A DNA stretch of 37,802 nt, taken from Nitrosomonas sp. (GTDB taxonomy: Bacteria; Pseudomonadota; Gammaproteobacteria; Burkholderiales; Nitrosomonadaceae). The notes beneath the pieces are model-generated. The model was given only the letters and a program-made list of their open reading frames with translations. It had not been told where the DNA came from and made no database searches. Of the stretch, positions 8,983-18,031 are shown piece after piece. How positions within the stretch are numbered: position 1 is the stretch's first letter; each line of letters begins with the position of its first letter. Location: positions 1-37,802 of the forward strand of contig JAAEXZ010000016.1 of assembly GCA_017879645.1 (NCBI GenBank), written 5' to 3'. A program made the position numbers and the translations under genes.

Positions 8983-9491
8983 TCTGCCGGACTCTTGTCG
9001 TACACATGAAAGCTCAAATGGCCCTTTTCCTGCTTTACTTCCAGCATCTTGTCAGCGGGCAAGGGAAATTCGATCCCGACATACTGCGCTTCGATTGGCA
9101 ATTCCCTGCCGCCGCGATCGACCAAAGCCGCCAGACTGATCGAAGCCGGGCGACCATAATCAAATAACTCATTGATTGCCGCACGAATCGTTCTACCCGT
9201 AAACAGCACATCATCAACCAGCACGATATGCGCCCCATTGACATCAAAGGGTATGTCCGATGGTTTTTTCTGGGCATGCAAACCAATCCGGTCAAAATCA
9301 TCCCGATAAAACGACACGCTCAGAATCCCCAGAGGCTGTCTGATTCCAAGCATACTGTGTAATCGTTCTGCCAACCAAACTCCACCCGTCCGGATTCCGA
9401 TCAGAACAATCTCGCCTCGCACATTGGCGCGCATCTTCTCGGCCAGCGTGGTAAACACGGTTTCAGCGTCGGGCAATGACATATTGTTCAT
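8979..9491 (-). CDS. pyrR: PyrR bifunctional pyrimidine regulator / uracil phosphoribosyltransferase
   Basis: A 170-residue type I phosphoribosyltransferase. The PRPP loop is [12 protein letters not shown], and [14 protein letters not shown] and SFYRDDF match PyrR. The protein is known as an RNA-binding attenuator in Bacillus and as a pyr regulator or UPRTase in other bacteria. I place the start at the ATG 9489-9491 ([10 protein letters not shown]), with a second ATG at 9480-9482. A longer in-frame extension up to 9659 would lie wholly inside ruvX and has no similarity to PyrR. The gene overlaps the ruvX 3' end by about 29 bp and pyrB by 4 bp, so translation is coupled. No clear attenuator hairpin lies directly before it. 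Confidence 0.93.
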   Translation of the reverse strand: MNNMSLPDAETVFTTLAEKMRANVRGEIVLIGIRTGGVWLAERLHSMLGIRQPLGILSVSFYRDDFDRIGLHAQKKPSDIPFDVNGAHIVLVDDVLFTGRTIRAAINELFDYGRPASISLAALVDRGGRELPIEAQYVGIEFPLPADKMLEVKQEKGHLSFHVYDKSPAE

Positions 9492-9918
9492 CCAGATAGG
9501 ATTGCAGAATATGCTGAGCCGCAACCTGATCCAGCATAGCTTTCTGGTTTCTCCCGGTAATTCCGGCTTCACGAAGAGCCACACTGGCTGTCTTGCTGGT
9601 ATAGCGCTCGTCGCACAAGACCACATCCACCCCAAACCTACCCTGCAAGCGTCGCGCAAAGCGTTGACACAGTCGGGTCAGCTCATGTGGCGTACCATCC
9701 GAATGCATGGGCAATCCCACAAGCAACAAGTTTGGTTTCCATGTATCCAGTAATTGCGCAATGGTCATAAAACGTTTTTCAGTCACTTCCGTATCAATGG
9801 TAATCAGGGGATGCGCTATACGCACCAGCGTATTGCCTACAGCCACACCAATGCGTTTTGTTCCAAAATCGAAAGCCAGCAATGTGACTTCTTGAATCGA
9901 CTCGCTCATTACTATCAT
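9463..9918 (-). CDS. ruvX: Putative Holliday junction resolvase / pre-16S rRNA nuclease YqgF
   Basis: A 151-residue RNase H-fold protein. The motifs are [16 protein letters not shown] (near residues 14-29), [12 protein letters not shown] and [13 protein letters not shown], which supply the conserved acidic residues of the YqgF/RuvX family. In E. coli YqgF matures the 5' end of 16S rRNA; a Holliday-junction role has also been proposed. The ATG at 9916-9918 overlaps the yqgE stop by 4 bp; a second ATG three codons later is possible. The yqgE-ruvX pair upstream of pyrR-pyrB is a conserved arrangement in beta- and gammaproteobacteria. Confidence 0.95.
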   Translation of the reverse strand: MIVMSESIQEVTLLAFDFGTKRIGVAVGNTLVRIAHPLITIDTEVTEKRFMTIAQLLDTWKPNLLLVGLPMHSDGTPHELTRLCQRFARRLQGRFGVDVVLCDERYTSKTASVALREAGITGRNQKAMLDQVAAQHILQSYLDEQYVIARR

Positions 9919-10475
9919 GCATGCCCGACTTCATTGGATAAATTGGCAAAATCGATGCCAAGCAGATGCATGGCGGCAGACAAGCGCTCTTCGGACGGCA
10001 TGTCAAAGATCACATCTGCCGATGCCGGTACGGTCAGCCAGGCATTTTGTGCCAATTCGTGTTCAATCTGCCCGGGAGCCCATCCCGCATAACCCAGAGC
10101 AATCAACGCTTGCTCAGGTCCGTCATCGTCGGCTATGGCTTTCAGGATATCCAGTGATGTCGTCAGCCCTACTTCCTTGTTGACGGCCAGCGTGGACTGC
10201 CAGTTACCCACGGGTTGATGCAAAACGAACCCGCAATCCATTTGCACCGGTCCACCAAAAAGAACGGGGGTCGTCTCCGGCACGGCTTCGGATTGTTGAA
10301 TACCCAGTTGTCTGAATAAGTTAACGAGAGTGAGATCAGTAGGCCGATTGATCACGATCCCGATTGCACCCTGTTCATTGTGTTCACAGACATAAGTTAG
10401 TGTCTTGGCAAAAATGGAGTCCACCATTGCGGGCATGGCAATCAGAAAATGGTGTGTCAAATTGATATTCTTCAT
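9915..10475 (-). CDS. YqgE/AlgH family protein (UPF0301)
   Basis: A 186-residue protein of the YqgE/AlgH family. It starts [22 protein letters not shown] and contains the signature [21 protein letters not shown], then [16 protein letters not shown] and [20 protein letters not shown]. The family fold is known but its molecular function is not. AlgH was named for an effect on alginate synthesis in Pseudomonas. It is the first gene of the compact five-gene yqgE-ruvX-pyrR-pyrB-pyrC' operon, overlapping ruvX by 4 bp. The promoter should lie in the 80 bp between 10476 and 10555, where I see no strong consensus. Confidence 0.93.
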   Translation of the reverse strand: MKNINLTHHFLIAMPAMVDSIFAKTLTYVCEHNEQGAIGIVINRPTDLTLVNLFRQLGIQQSEAVPETTPVLFGGPVQMDCGFVLHQPVGNWQSTLAVNKEVGLTTSLDILKAIADDDGPEQALIALGYAGWAPGQIEHELAQNAWLTVPASADVIFDMPSEERLSAAMHLLGIDFANLSNEVGHA

Positions 10476-10555
10476 AACAAGATCATAAGCATTTAACCTG
10501 ATGCTGCATTTTCTCCAACTTAAACCCCATTATCCATGTACGTCATGCTTGTCCA

Positions 10556-11182
10556 CTAAACCCAGAAAGCGGTACTTGTCATCACTTTGGATCCCATTTT
10601 CATGGCCATTTTTACTGCCAGTGGCAATTCTGCACCACCATGCGATAGTGCCATCGTAGCATGACTGGCCTCGTCCATCTTCATTTGCTCCACAATCGCC
10701 CGACTTTTCTCATCGGTATTAGGCAAGCGTTGCAGATGCCCCGCCAGATGCGCTTCAACCTGATGTTCCGTTTCAGCCAGAAAACCGAGATTCCATTTAT
10801 CCCCCAATAATCCTGCCACCACACCGATCGCAAAAGATCCACTGTACCATAACGGATTCAGCAGACTTTTACGCCCCCCCAATTCGGCAATGCGTCGTTC
10901 CGTCCATGCCAGATGTTCGGTTTCTTCACGCGCCGCCTTCATCAAGGTCTGCTGTACAGTTTCATTACGCGCCGTTAATCCCTGCCCTTGATATAGCGCT
11001 TGCGCACAAACCTCACCCACATGGTTGATGCGCATCAGAGCGCACGACAATCGCTTTTCGGTGTCAGTCAATTCGGTTTCCGGCAAATTATTACCCGGAA
11101 CAGGACGCACCGTCTGTGCCGCCGTTGTCAAAGTCCGCAAAGCACTATCAAAACCTATGATGAATTTATCTATATTGACCAT
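10556..11182 (-). CDS. coq7: Demethoxyubiquinone hydroxylase Coq7
   Basis: A 208-residue diiron monooxygenase that hydroxylates the demethoxy-quinol intermediate (2-polyprenyl-3-methyl-6-methoxy-1,4-benzoquinol) in ubiquinone synthesis. Ligand motifs of the ferritin-like four-helix bundle are visible: [18 protein letters not shown] (first Glu), [14 protein letters not shown] (Glu and ExxH), a second EHQVEAHL and the final DEASHA. The start is the ATG at 11180-11182 (MVNIDKFI), with an AGG about 8 nt upstream. A TTG two codons earlier is also in frame. Coq7 replaces the flavin enzyme UbiF in many betaproteobacteria. Confidence 0.94.
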   Translation of the reverse strand: MVNIDKFIIGFDSALRTLTTAAQTVRPVPGNNLPETELTDTEKRLSCALMRINHVGEVCAQALYQGQGLTARNETVQQTLMKAAREETEHLAWTERRIAELGGRKSLLNPLWYSGSFAIGVVAGLLGDKWNLGFLAETEHQVEAHLAGHLQRLPNTDEKSRAIVEQMKMDEASHATMALSHGGAELPLAVKMAMKMGSKVMTSTAFWV

Positions 11183-11251
11183 AATCAAGACCTAAAGGTT
11201 GATCAAAAACATTACATGTTGGTATCGAATAAAATCAGATACATTGCTGCA

Positions 11252-12601
11252 TTATAGTTCCAAACCCATCTGCCTTGCCAATAGTGTCACGGGATGCAGC
11301 ACTTCAAGATCTATCCCCCTGTTACGCAAACCAGTTGCAAGATGCATGGCACACCCGATATTGGAAGTGAGCAGATATGCCCCTCTTTTTTCCTGCACGG
11401 CGGAAATTTTTGCGTCCAGCAGTTGCTGAGCAATTTCGGGTTGATTGATGAAATACATTCCTGCGGCACCACAACACTGGTCATTATCGGGTAGCGGTAT
11501 TATCTGAATACCGGGAATATGTGCCATCAGCTCGTACACAAAACCATGTCCGTTCAAAACATGACGCAAGCTGCATGGATCATGAATCAGTACCTTCTTT
11601 TCAAGCGATTTTAACTCGATATCCTCCCATCCTTGCGCGGTTAGCAAAAACTGACTGATGTCCATTACACGATAGCAATCAGCATTGTTTTCTTCCACCA
11701 ACTGCACGCCACAACCTGACGCAGCACTCAAGACGACTTCCACCCCAAGCTCCGCAAATACGGATCGATTTTGCCGAGCCAAGGCCATGGCACAATCACG
11801 ATCTCCAGCATGCTGATGAATGGCACCACAACAGGTTTGCCGTGACGGCACATGAACGACATATCCCAGTTGATTTAAAATAAAAATACTTGCATTCAGT
11901 GTAGTCACATCCGTTAATCGCGCGATGCACCCCAGAAACAAACCAACCGCTCCACGTTCTTGTCCCCTTGCCGGATAAACTTCTAGCCAACGATCTCCAA
12001 CCTTGTAACTGTTTTCGGTCATTTTCGAAACAGGAAATTCAACCACCGGTAATTGCACGACCAAATTCCATATCGCATTTTTTTTCAATAACTCCGACTT
12101 ACCCAACCACTTCAAAAAACCGATTCGCTGCAACCAGTAAAACAATCGTCGCAATCGTTCGATACGCACAGGATGGGTAATAAGCCACTGTTTCAGCATA
12201 AACATGCTGCCAGTTTCTTTGATCTGTAATGCGTCGTCTGATTGCTGCGCAATTACCGCACGCGTGGAATCCATCAAATTACCAAATGCGACATGGTTGG
12301 GACAAGCTGCTTCACAAGCCCGACATGAAAGACAACGATCCATGTGCATCACGAAGCGTGCATTCAAAGGTATTTTGTCACGCATCACCCCTTGCATCAG
12401 CGCAATCCTACCGCGCGGCGAGTCGGCTTCGGATTTGAGCAGACGGTAAGTTGGACAATGTGGCAAACAAAGACCGCAAGATACACACTGATTTGATTCT
12501 GCAACAATAAACTCCTTGGTTGGGTTTATTGACAAATTCTTTCCTTCATCAAGTTCGACGGGGAGCATCTTGCTTGAATTGATTGGTTGCTTCTTAGTCA
12601 T
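11252..12601 (-). CDS. glcF: GlcF-type (Fe-S)-binding protein, glycolate oxidase iron-sulfur subunit
   Basis: A 449-residue protein. Two 4Fe-4S ferredoxin motifs lie near the N-terminus: Cys39, 42, 45, 49 (CVSCGLCLPHCP) and Cys90, 93, 96, 100 (CLSCRACEAACP). Two CCG (heterodisulfide-reductase) domains follow, with TCCGAIHQHAGD and QCCGAAGMYF. This order is that of GlcF, which passes electrons from the flavin subunits GlcD/GlcE to the quinone pool at the inner membrane. No glcD or glcE is adjacent. The N-terminus has about 35 extra residues before the first cluster compared with E. coli GlcF. It may serve glycolate (photorespiration-type) or lactate oxidation. It is divergent from rpsP. Confidence 0.85.
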   Translation of the reverse strand: MTKKQPINSSKMLPVELDEGKNLSINPTKEFIVAESNQCVSCGLCLPHCPTYRLLKSEADSPRGRIALMQGVMRDKIPLNARFVMHMDRCLSCRACEAACPNHVAFGNLMDSTRAVIAQQSDDALQIKETGSMFMLKQWLITHPVRIERLRRLFYWLQRIGFLKWLGKSELLKKNAIWNLVVQLPVVEFPVSKMTENSYKVGDRWLEVYPARGQERGAVGLFLGCIARLTDVTTLNASIFILNQLGYVVHVPSRQTCCGAIHQHAGDRDCAMALARQNRSVFAELGVEVVLSAASGCGVQLVEENNADCYRVMDISQFLLTAQGWEDIELKSLEKKVLIHDPCSLRHVLNGHGFVYELMAHIPGIQIIPLPDNDQCCGAAGMYFINQPEIAQQLLDAKISAVQEKRGAYLLTSNIGCAMHLATGLRNRGIDLEVLHPVTLLARQMGLEL

Positions 12602-12615
12602 GAATAGTCATTAAC

Positions 12616-12645
12616 TTGTCAGAAGAATAAAATTTACTGTACAAT
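12616..12645 (+). promoter_or_regulatory. Sigma-70 promoter of the rpsP operon
   Basis: TTGTCA (12616-12621), an 18-bp spacer and TACAAT (12640-12645) each match the consensus at five of six positions. The predicted start is near 12652, giving a leader of about 50 nt before rpsP, whose ATG is preceded by AGAGG. It lies in the 104-bp divergent gap with glcF. Confidence 0.7.
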
Positions 12646-12705
12646 TTAGAGTTCTTTATTGTTTGATTTTAGCAATTTTAGGGATAAAGGTTAAAGAGGC
12701 GGATT

Positions 12706-12972
12706 ATGGTAATCATCAGATTAGCAAGGGGTGGAGCAAAAAAACGCCCATTTTTTAACATGGTCGTGGCTAACTCCCGCGATCCAAGAGATGGCAGATT
12801 TATTGAGAGAATAGGTTTTTATAATCCAAGAGCGACGGGCGGGGAAGAAAAATTGAGAGTTCATTTGGATCGCATTGCATATTGGCAATCCAAAGGAGCG
12901 CAACTCTCGTCCACAGCGACACGATTGGTTAAGGAATTCGTTGCCAAAAACAAAGCTCCCACAAACGGCTAG
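12706..12972 (+). CDS. rpsP: 30S ribosomal protein S16
   Basis: An 88-residue protein starting [22 protein letters not shown], followed by [20 protein letters not shown] and [23 protein letters not shown], which are canonical for bacterial S16. S16 binds 16S rRNA early in 30S assembly. The ATG has an AGAGG ribosome site 6 nt upstream. It is the first gene of the conserved rpsP-rimM-trmD-rplS operon. The length is normal. Confidence 0.98.
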   Translation: MVIIRLARGGAKKRPFFNMVVANSRDPRDGRFIERIGFYNPRATGGEEKLRVHLDRIAYWQSKGAQLSSTATRLVKEFVAKNKAPTNG

Positions 12973-12991
12973 CCTTGCGCCCGAAACGCCA

Positions 12992-13513
12992 TTGGTAATT
13001 ATGGGACATGTCATCGGCCCGCATGGTATTCGTGGATGGATCAAAGTTTCTCCTTACACCGAGTATGTCGATGGCTTGTTGGATTATCACTCGTGGTGGT
13101 TAAACAAAGAAAACGAAGATCGTTGGCGGGAAGTATCTCTGATAAATGGTAGTGTTAATGGCAATGTGATAAATGCGCATCTGGAAGGTTATGAAGATCG
13201 CACGCGGGCTGCACAACTCAAGGGAATGCAAATTGCAGTCCCCAGAAGTTGTCTGCCGGTTTTGCCAGAAAACGGAAATCTTGGCTATTACTGGTCAGAT
13301 TTAATAGGTGTTAGAGTAATTAACTTGCATGATGAAGTTTTAGGAAATATCGTTGGTCTTTTTGAAACTGGAGCAAATGATGTATTACGCATCAGTAGTG
13401 CTAGTGCGGATACAAAAACCAAAGAAATTTTGGTGCCATTTATAGCCCAGTATATTATTAAAATAGATCTTAAACTCAGGCAAGTTACAGTGGACTGGAA
13501 CAGAGATTATTGA
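12992..13513 (+). CDS. rimM: Ribosome maturation factor RimM (16S rRNA processing)
   Basis: RimM binds S19 and helps mature the 30S head. It has an N-terminal RimM domain ([22 protein letters not shown] at its start, one residue pair short of the full domain) and a C-terminal PRC-barrel ([30 protein letters not shown]). The start is uncertain. I use TTG 12992-12994, which begins just after the rpsP stop and gives 173 residues. ATG 13001-13003 would begin at MGHVIG. TTG 12941-12943 lies inside rpsP but has an AAGGA ribosome site 5 nt upstream and would give 190 residues. The gene follows rpsP by at most 20 bp and precedes trmD by 13 bp. Confidence 0.93.
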   Translation: MVIMGHVIGPHGIRGWIKVSPYTEYVDGLLDYHSWWLNKENEDRWREVSLINGSVNGNVINAHLEGYEDRTRAAQLKGMQIAVPRSCLPVLPENGNLGYYWSDLIGVRVINLHDEVLGNIVGLFETGANDVLRISSASADTKTKEILVPFIAQYIIKIDLKLRQVTVDWNRDY

Positions 13514-13526
13514 GGGTGATGATTTC

Positions 13527-14297
13527 ATGTTACGCGAGTTCGATATCATCACATTGTTTCCGGAGATGTTTCATGCCTTGACACAATATGGCGTGACTGG
13601 CAGAGCGTACCGAGATGGTATTTATAACCTTACCACTTGGAATCCTCGTAATTACACTCGAGACAAGCACCGCACAGTCGATGACTGTCCTTACGGTGGC
13701 GGACCAGGCATGGTCATGATGGTGGAGCCTTTAGAAGAAGCTATTTTACAGGCCAAGGTGAAGCAAAAAGATCGAGGTATTGAGAACCCGAACGTGATTT
13801 ATCTTTCACCTCACGGGAAATGTTTAGATCATCAGCTAGTCACACAATTGAGTCATTTGCAGGGATTGATCCTGCTATGCGGTCGATATGAAGGAATTGA
13901 CGAAAGGCTGATTGCTCGACAAGTTGATATGGAAATCTCTATTGGAGATTATGTTATTTCTGGCGGTGAATTAGCAGCCATGGTACTGATTGATTGCGTT
14001 GCAAGACAAATACCCGGCACGCTTGGCGATCCTGAATCAGCCAATCAGGATTCATTTGTAAGTGGATTGCTGGACTATCCGCACTATACTCGGCCCGAAA
14101 TGTACAAGGGAGATCATGTACCCGAAGTACTGATGTCCGGCAATCATGCCAGGATCCGCAGCTGGCGACTACAACAAGCACTAGGCAAGACCTGGTTAAA
14201 CAGGCCTGACTTGCTGGAACAGAAATACAAGCAGGGCATGACAGCTGAAGAAGAAAAATTATTGAAAGAATTTAAAGAAACGTGTAACTCCAGGTAA
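13527..14297 (+). CDS. trmD: tRNA (guanine-N1)-methyltransferase TrmD
   Basis: A 256-residue SPOUT methyltransferase that makes m1G37 in tRNAs, which prevents frameshifting. It starts [15 protein letters not shown]. The trefoil-knot SAM site is visible as [25 protein letters not shown] and [29 protein letters not shown]-like residues ([12 protein letters not shown]) form the N-terminal loop, and [21 protein letters not shown] is in the C-terminal domain. The catalytic Asp of the [10 protein letters not shown] segment is present. It is third in the ribosomal operon and is followed by rplS after 27 bp. Confidence 0.98.
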   Translation: MLREFDIITLFPEMFHALTQYGVTGRAYRDGIYNLTTWNPRNYTRDKHRTVDDCPYGGGPGMVMMVEPLEEAILQAKVKQKDRGIENPNVIYLSPHGKCLDHQLVTQLSHLQGLILLCGRYEGIDERLIARQVDMEISIGDYVISGGELAAMVLIDCVARQIPGTLGDPESANQDSFVSGLLDYPHYTRPEMYKGDHVPEVLMSGNHARIRSWRLQQALGKTWLNRPDLLEQKYKQGMTAEEEKLLKEFKETCNSR

Positions 14298-14324
14298 AAT
14301 CGGTAAATTGCAAAGGAAGGAAAA

Positions 14325-14738
14325 ATGAACTTAATCGATCAACTAGAAGCAGAAGAAATAAAACGCCTTAATAAAGATATTCCCGATTTCTCCCCAGGAG
14401 ATACCGTTATCGTCAATGTCAACGTCGTAGAGGGCGATCGCAAGCGTACGCAAGCTTATGAAGGCATTGTCATTGCAAAACGCAATCGTGGTTTGAATTC
14501 GGGCTTTACGGTAAGGAAAATTTCGAGCGGTGAAGGTGTGGAGAGAACTTTTCAAACCTACTCCCCGCTGATTGCCAGTATTGAAATCAAACGTCGTGGT
14601 GCCGTTCGTCGCGCGAAGCTTTACTATCTCAGAAACTTATCGGGTAAAGCAGCACGTATCCGCGAAAAACTCCCTGCCCGAGCACGTTCAAACGAACAAT
14701 CTATAGCTCAAGTCACTGAAACCTCAGCTTCAGAATAG
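14325..14738 (+). CDS. rplS: 50S ribosomal protein L19
   Basis: A 137-residue protein. The core ([90 protein letters not shown]) is typical of L19, located at the 30S-50S interface. The ATG follows a clear AAGGAAGG ribosome site. About 20 extra Ser/Glu/Thr-rich residues extend the C-terminus beyond E. coli L19. Such tails are common in betaproteobacteria. It is the last gene of the operon before the terminator at 14784-14820. Confidence 0.98.
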   Translation: MNLIDQLEAEEIKRLNKDIPDFSPGDTVIVNVNVVEGDRKRTQAYEGIVIAKRNRGLNSGFTVRKISSGEGVERTFQTYSPLIASIEIKRRGAVRRAKLYYLRNLSGKAARIREKLPARARSNEQSIAQVTETSASE

Positions 14739-14783
14739 CTTGGATGGAAGGGCATAGCCTCTCCTTTGCTGTAAGCAAACAAA

Positions 14784-14820
14784 AAAAGCCGCACGTTCCT
14801 CTTTAGGGATTGCGGCTTTT
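14784..14820. terminator. Bidirectional terminator between rplS and arsC
   Basis: A perfect 10-bp stem (AAAAGCCGCA at 14784-14793, TGCGGCTTTT at 14811-14820) encloses a 17-nt loop. On the minus strand it is followed by seven consecutive T and ends the arsC transcript. On the plus strand it ends in four T and lies about 45 bp after the rplS stop, ending the ribosomal operon. Confidence 0.9.
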
Positions 14821-14895
14821 GCAATTAGCTGCTTCCTAATTGAAGAAATACTTTAACTTTATCGCGCTTGGTTTCCCCAAGATCGACCACTTTTC

Positions 14896-15246
14896 TCAAT
14901 CCGATTGCAGCAACTCAAGTACATTTTCTGGTGGCCGACATAATTTCGCCTGATCCCCTCGCACCACAATCGGGCGCTGCATTAGATCCGGATTGTTGAT
15001 CATAGCTTGGATTATGACCTCATCAGAAGCATTTTCCAGTTCACGTGCGGCAGGCTCATCTTTGCGGAGAATATCACGTACCGGCAAATTCAATTTTTGA
15101 ACCAGTTCCCGCAACTGCTCGCCAGTCAAGGGAGTTTCATAATAGTTGATCGATTCAAATTCCTTACCGCTTTCATTGAGTAATGTCAGAGTTGACCGAC
15201 ATTTACTACATGTAGGCTTCTGGTAAATTACAATCTTCTCACTCAT
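14896..15246 (-). CDS. arsC: ArsC family reductase (arsenate reductase, glutaredoxin type)
   Basis: A 116-residue thioredoxin-fold protein of the ArsC family. The N-terminal active site is KPTCSKCRSTL, with Cys13 as the predicted nucleophile. It is followed by the RKDEPAARELE segment and MQRPIVVRGDQAKLCRPPE, which place Arg residues equivalent to the arsenate-binding arginines of plasmid ArsC. Cys16 makes a CxxC pair not found in E. coli ArsC (CGTSR). The enzyme could reduce arsenate to arsenite with glutathione/glutaredoxin, but no arsB, arsR or acr3 is nearby and chromosomal paralogues such as YffB lack proven arsenate activity. The ATG has GGAGG 10 nt upstream. Confidence 0.82.
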   Translation of the reverse strand: MSEKIVIYQKPTCSKCRSTLTLLNESGKEFESINYYETPLTGEQLRELVQKLNLPVRDILRKDEPAARELENASDEVIIQAMINNPDLMQRPIVVRGDQAKLCRPPENVLELLQSD

Positions 15247-15335
15247 AGAACCCGCACCTCCATAAATTCAGATATAAAACAACAACCACAATCCGCAAGA
15301 AACAGACTCAATGATGATGGCAAATCACGAAGTGA

Positions 15336-15851
15336 TTACTTCACACCGCACTCGGCAGAGATGGCTTTGAAAGCAGCCGTTGATCCACCCAATCCAAAAG
15401 TATCTACAGTCTCGGTACCTCGGGAGGATGCTCCCTTGACTACCAGGGAACTGCCTCGCTTGATCGCGTCCGTAATCTTGTTATCGGCAGCTTCATCCGC
15501 TGCCCATGCAGAATCATCCTGAGTAAACAGCTTGAAGTTTTGATTATTTACTGTAACCGTTGCTTCACTTCCGGATTTATAGGTATAGCCGGCAATATAG
15601 CTAAAAACGTTTTTGCTCTTCTCGGCCGGCCGATGTGTGATCAGAGCAAATACATCCCCCCTTTTTGTATAATTACCCGATGTTTTTTTAGGTTGGCTGA
15701 CCATGTAACAGACTTTATTGTTGTTCTCCATGAACATGTAAGCTTTCCAGTCGCCATGTTCCCCGATCAGCTTCGGCTCATTGGCTTGAGCCGTGTTGCA
15801 GAGCATGAATAAAGCACCTGATATTAAAATTTGACTATATTTGAGCTTCAT
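15336..15851 (-). CDS. Exported IalB-family (invasion-associated locus B) protein
   Basis: A 171-residue protein with a signal peptide (MKLKYSQILISGALFMLCN, cleavage near TAQA-NEP). The mature part has the IalB pattern: GDWKAYMF, CYMVSQPKK, RGDVFALITHRPAEKSKNVFSYIAGYTY, NNQNFKLFTQDDSAWA, IKRGSSLVVKGASSRGT, VDTFGLGGSTAAFKAISAECG. Two Cys (in KVCYMV and the C-terminal AECG) could form a disulfide. IalB was named in Bartonella, where it aids erythrocyte invasion, but homologues are widespread in free-living proteobacteria and their function is unknown. The ATG has AAGG 8 nt upstream. A small hairpin (15323-15337) spans the stop. Confidence 0.87.
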   Translation of the reverse strand: MKLKYSQILISGALFMLCNTAQANEPKLIGEHGDWKAYMFMENNNKVCYMVSQPKKTSGNYTKRGDVFALITHRPAEKSKNVFSYIAGYTYKSGSEATVTVNNQNFKLFTQDDSAWAADEAADNKITDAIKRGSSLVVKGASSRGTETVDTFGLGGSTAAFKAISAECGVK

Positions 15852-15906
15852 CTCAGAAACCTTCGAAATTAGGATTGATAGGCTTTGCCGATAACATCAG
15901 TCAGGA

Positions 15907-16161
15907 TTAGCAACCTTCCATTTTGTAAATATAAAAACCGTGTTTATTGATTTCATCGATCACATTGGGCGGTGCGCTTTGACTATGGCAAAAACTACAC
16001 TCCCTGCTGGTCACCACTGCCGTATCCTCGCCAATGGATGTCAGCCATTGCTTGGCATATTCCACAGCCTTCTGATCATCCTTTACTGCTGTAAAAACAT
16101 CAAAATGCATGGTGTGGCCATCTCTTGCCTTGACATAAGTATCATAAACATGAATTTGCAT
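15907..16161 (-). CDS. DUF2024 family protein
   Basis: An 84-residue protein starting MQIHVYDTYVKARDGHTMHFDV and ending HGFYIYKMEGC, which matches the small DUF2024 family of unknown function. It contains a CSFCH pair in SRECSFCHSQSAPP and a C-terminal Cys, which suggests metal binding or redox chemistry, though this is not shown. The ATG has a strong GGAAGGAAAA ribosome site. It is 55 bp upstream of the IalB-like gene on the same strand and could share its transcript. Confidence 0.82.
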   Translation of the reverse strand: MQIHVYDTYVKARDGHTMHFDVFTAVKDDQKAVEYAKQWLTSIGEDTAVVTSRECSFCHSQSAPPNVIDEINKHGFYIYKMEGC

Positions 16162-16236
16162 AACTTTTCCTTCCGTTAATCAAACTGAAAATTTTTTGGA
16201 TGACTACCAACAGTAGCCGATTATTTTACAAGCAAA

Positions 16237-16261
16237 GCGGTTAATCATACCAATTAATCGC
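16237..16261 (-). terminator. Possible terminator downstream of the O-methyltransferase gene
   Basis: A 9-bp stem with one G-T wobble (16237-16245 and 16253-16261) and a 7-nt loop is followed on the minus strand by TTTGCTTG. It lies in the gap between the end of the polysaccharide-linked cluster (16351) and the DUF2024 gene (16161). The stem is AT-rich and the T tract short, so this is only a candidate. Confidence 0.35.
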
Positions 16262-16350
16262 CATTATACCCTGCGCAACCATTTTATCGCTGATTGCTCC
16301 GCCACCACTTCCGTCAATCGTTCAGAAAATTGAATCCTCTGTCCACCCCA

Positions 16351-17034
16351 TCACTTCCTCCGGGCAACGATTACCCCATCACGAACCGGATTGATGAATA
16401 CGTCAAAATCCGGATCGTTGAAAATCATCTGATTGTGTCGAACAATTGCTTCGGTCGAAACCATTACTGGATTATGAACATCCTGCAAGGCTACGCGCCC
16501 GGACCAGAGCACATTGTCAGCAATATACAGTCCACCGGGACGAATACGATCCCTCGCCATTTGCCAGATCTCCGGATAGTCACTTTTGTCGACATCGTTA
16601 TAACAGATATCAAATAGGCCCTCTGTTTGCAAAAACACATCCTGGGCCATGCCGGTACAAAATTCAATACGATCCCATAACCCTGCATCAGTGAGATACT
16701 GCCGCGCACGTTCCCGATTGGCAGCATCGCCATCACTGCAAACGACACGCCCTTCCGGCCCCACGGCCCGAGCGAACCAATAGGCTGAATAACCATAGCC
16801 ACTACCAAATTCGAACACCCGCCTAGCACCAATCATGCGAGCTTGCGTCTCGAGAAAAACTCCAACCAGTCGATTTACAATCGGAAACTCTCTCTGTCTG
16901 GCAAATTCTTCCATAGCCAGCAAAACCGCAGTATCCGTATGCGCGATCAGATCGCGCATGTAGGCTTCCATCTCAGGATGAACAATGTGCCATTCTGTTG
17001 CACCATCACCCTGCAAAAACCGGGAATCGTTCAC
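16351..17034 (-). CDS. O-methyltransferase (class I SAM-dependent, PF01596-like)
   Basis: A 227-residue Rossmann-fold methyltransferase of the CCoAOMT/COMT type. The SAM motif I is VFEFGSGYGYSAYWFARAVG (about residues 73-92), and VVCSDGD and GLFDICYNDVDKSDYPE supply the acidic residues that bind SAM and the divalent metal. RPGGLYIADNVLWSGRV is the characteristic later motif. Substrates are usually catechol-like or phenolic. I use the GTG start at 17034 because GGAGG lies 4 nt upstream; a later ATG at residue 22 lacks this. It is the last gene of the minus-strand polysaccharide cluster, but nothing in its sequence ties it to sugars. Confidence 0.87.
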   Translation of the reverse strand: MNDSRFLQGDGATEWHIVHPEMEAYMRDLIAHTDTAVLLAMEEFARQREFPIVNRLVGVFLETQARMIGARRVFEFGSGYGYSAYWFARAVGPEGRVVCSDGDAANRERARQYLTDAGLWDRIEFCTGMAQDVFLQTEGLFDICYNDVDKSDYPEIWQMARDRIRPGGLYIADNVLWSGRVALQDVHNPVMVSTEAIVRHNQMIFNDPDFDVFINPVRDGVIVARRK

Positions 17035-17065
17035 ACAACCTCCAGATTGGCAATTATTGACGCAC

Positions 17066-18025
17066 TCATTTTATCGCCATGACAACACATTCCTCACCGC
17101 AATGCTTGTCACGCAAATAAACCAGACCTGCCGTGAGCTGGAACCGGAATCCGCGCAACACATCACGCACGGTAATCGGCTGATTGGTGGCACGACGACG
17201 CCCACTGTTTTCTGCAATTGCAAAAGCACTTACCATTGTTGTCCAGTGCTTGTACTGACTGAAACTGGCCTGACGCACCAAGTGTTGCAATGTATTGCCA
17301 TTGAAAAGATGCAGATGCCTCGGCGGCTCCAGTCCTCTCCATGCCGAACCAAATCTGCGGTGTCCCAGGCTTGCCACATTCGGTGTCAATACGATCAAGC
17401 GTCCTCCTGGCTTGAGCAATGTGTAGCACGTCTGCAATAGCGCCGATGGATCATGAACATGTTCGATGACATGACTCAACAGCACCACATCAAAACGATC
17501 CTGTGCATCCAGTGTCTCAAGTTCCCCAAGATGCACCGGAATAGCTTTTGATGCCTGCACATGCGCAGCGGCAACGGCATCGATCTCCTGCCCCATCACA
17601 TCCCATCCCAACGCCCGCAGGCGCTCCAGACGCTTGCCATTACCGCACCCCACCTCGAGCAGGTTTCCGGGAGAACATTGATCCAGATACATCTGCTTGT
17701 ACTGCCTGCGTTCATGATGCAATCCCAGAAGACGCACTGCCAAACCCTGCAACAGCGGACGCAAAGCATTGGCCCATACAGTTCTCTGAACCTGACTGGA
17801 ATCATGCGTGTAATAACTGTGATAAGCCTTGCCGATGGTCGCCCGGGTTGGTCTGGGATCCAGCCAGATCAACCCGCATTGATCGTTGGCACATTGCTTG
17901 AACGTCCATGTGCCGGGCACGCCAAAAAGACGATCCGAACAATCCTGATGAAGCGTTCTCCCTGAACTCCCGCATAGGTAGCAATCCAATCGATTCTCGG
18001 TGACTATTCCATATTGCGGATCCAT
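17066..18025 (-). CDS. Class I SAM-dependent methyltransferase with N-terminal zinc-ribbon-like segment
   Basis: A 319-residue protein. The N-terminus has two Cys clusters (CYLCG near residues 15-19, then CANDQCG near 45-51) that look like a zinc ribbon. The methyltransferase domain has motif I LLEVGCGNGKRLERLRALGW, then LSHVIEHVHDP and LLKPGGRLIVLTPN. This architecture is common in methyltransferases of O-antigen, capsule and glycan clusters. It lies 6 bp after the O-antigen ligase-like gene and 31 bp before the O-methyltransferase gene. Sugar methylation is inferred from context only. Confidence 0.85.
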   Translation of the reverse strand: MDPQYGIVTENRLDCYLCGSSGRTLHQDCSDRLFGVPGTWTFKQCANDQCGLIWLDPRPTRATIGKAYHSYYTHDSSQVQRTVWANALRPLLQGLAVRLLGLHHERRQYKQMYLDQCSPGNLLEVGCGNGKRLERLRALGWDVMGQEIDAVAAAHVQASKAIPVHLGELETLDAQDRFDVVLLSHVIEHVHDPSALLQTCYTLLKPGGRLIVLTPNVASLGHRRFGSAWRGLEPPRHLHLFNGNTLQHLVRQASFSQYKHWTTMVSAFAIAENSGRRRATNQPITVRDVLRGFRFQLTAGLVYLRDKHCGEECVVMAIK

Positions 18026-18031
18026 GTCCGG

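Noticed and set aside
9492-9659. An N-terminal extension of PyrR
   Set aside because: The extra 56 residues lie inside ruvX in another frame and are unlike any PyrR; the shorter form has the normal family length.
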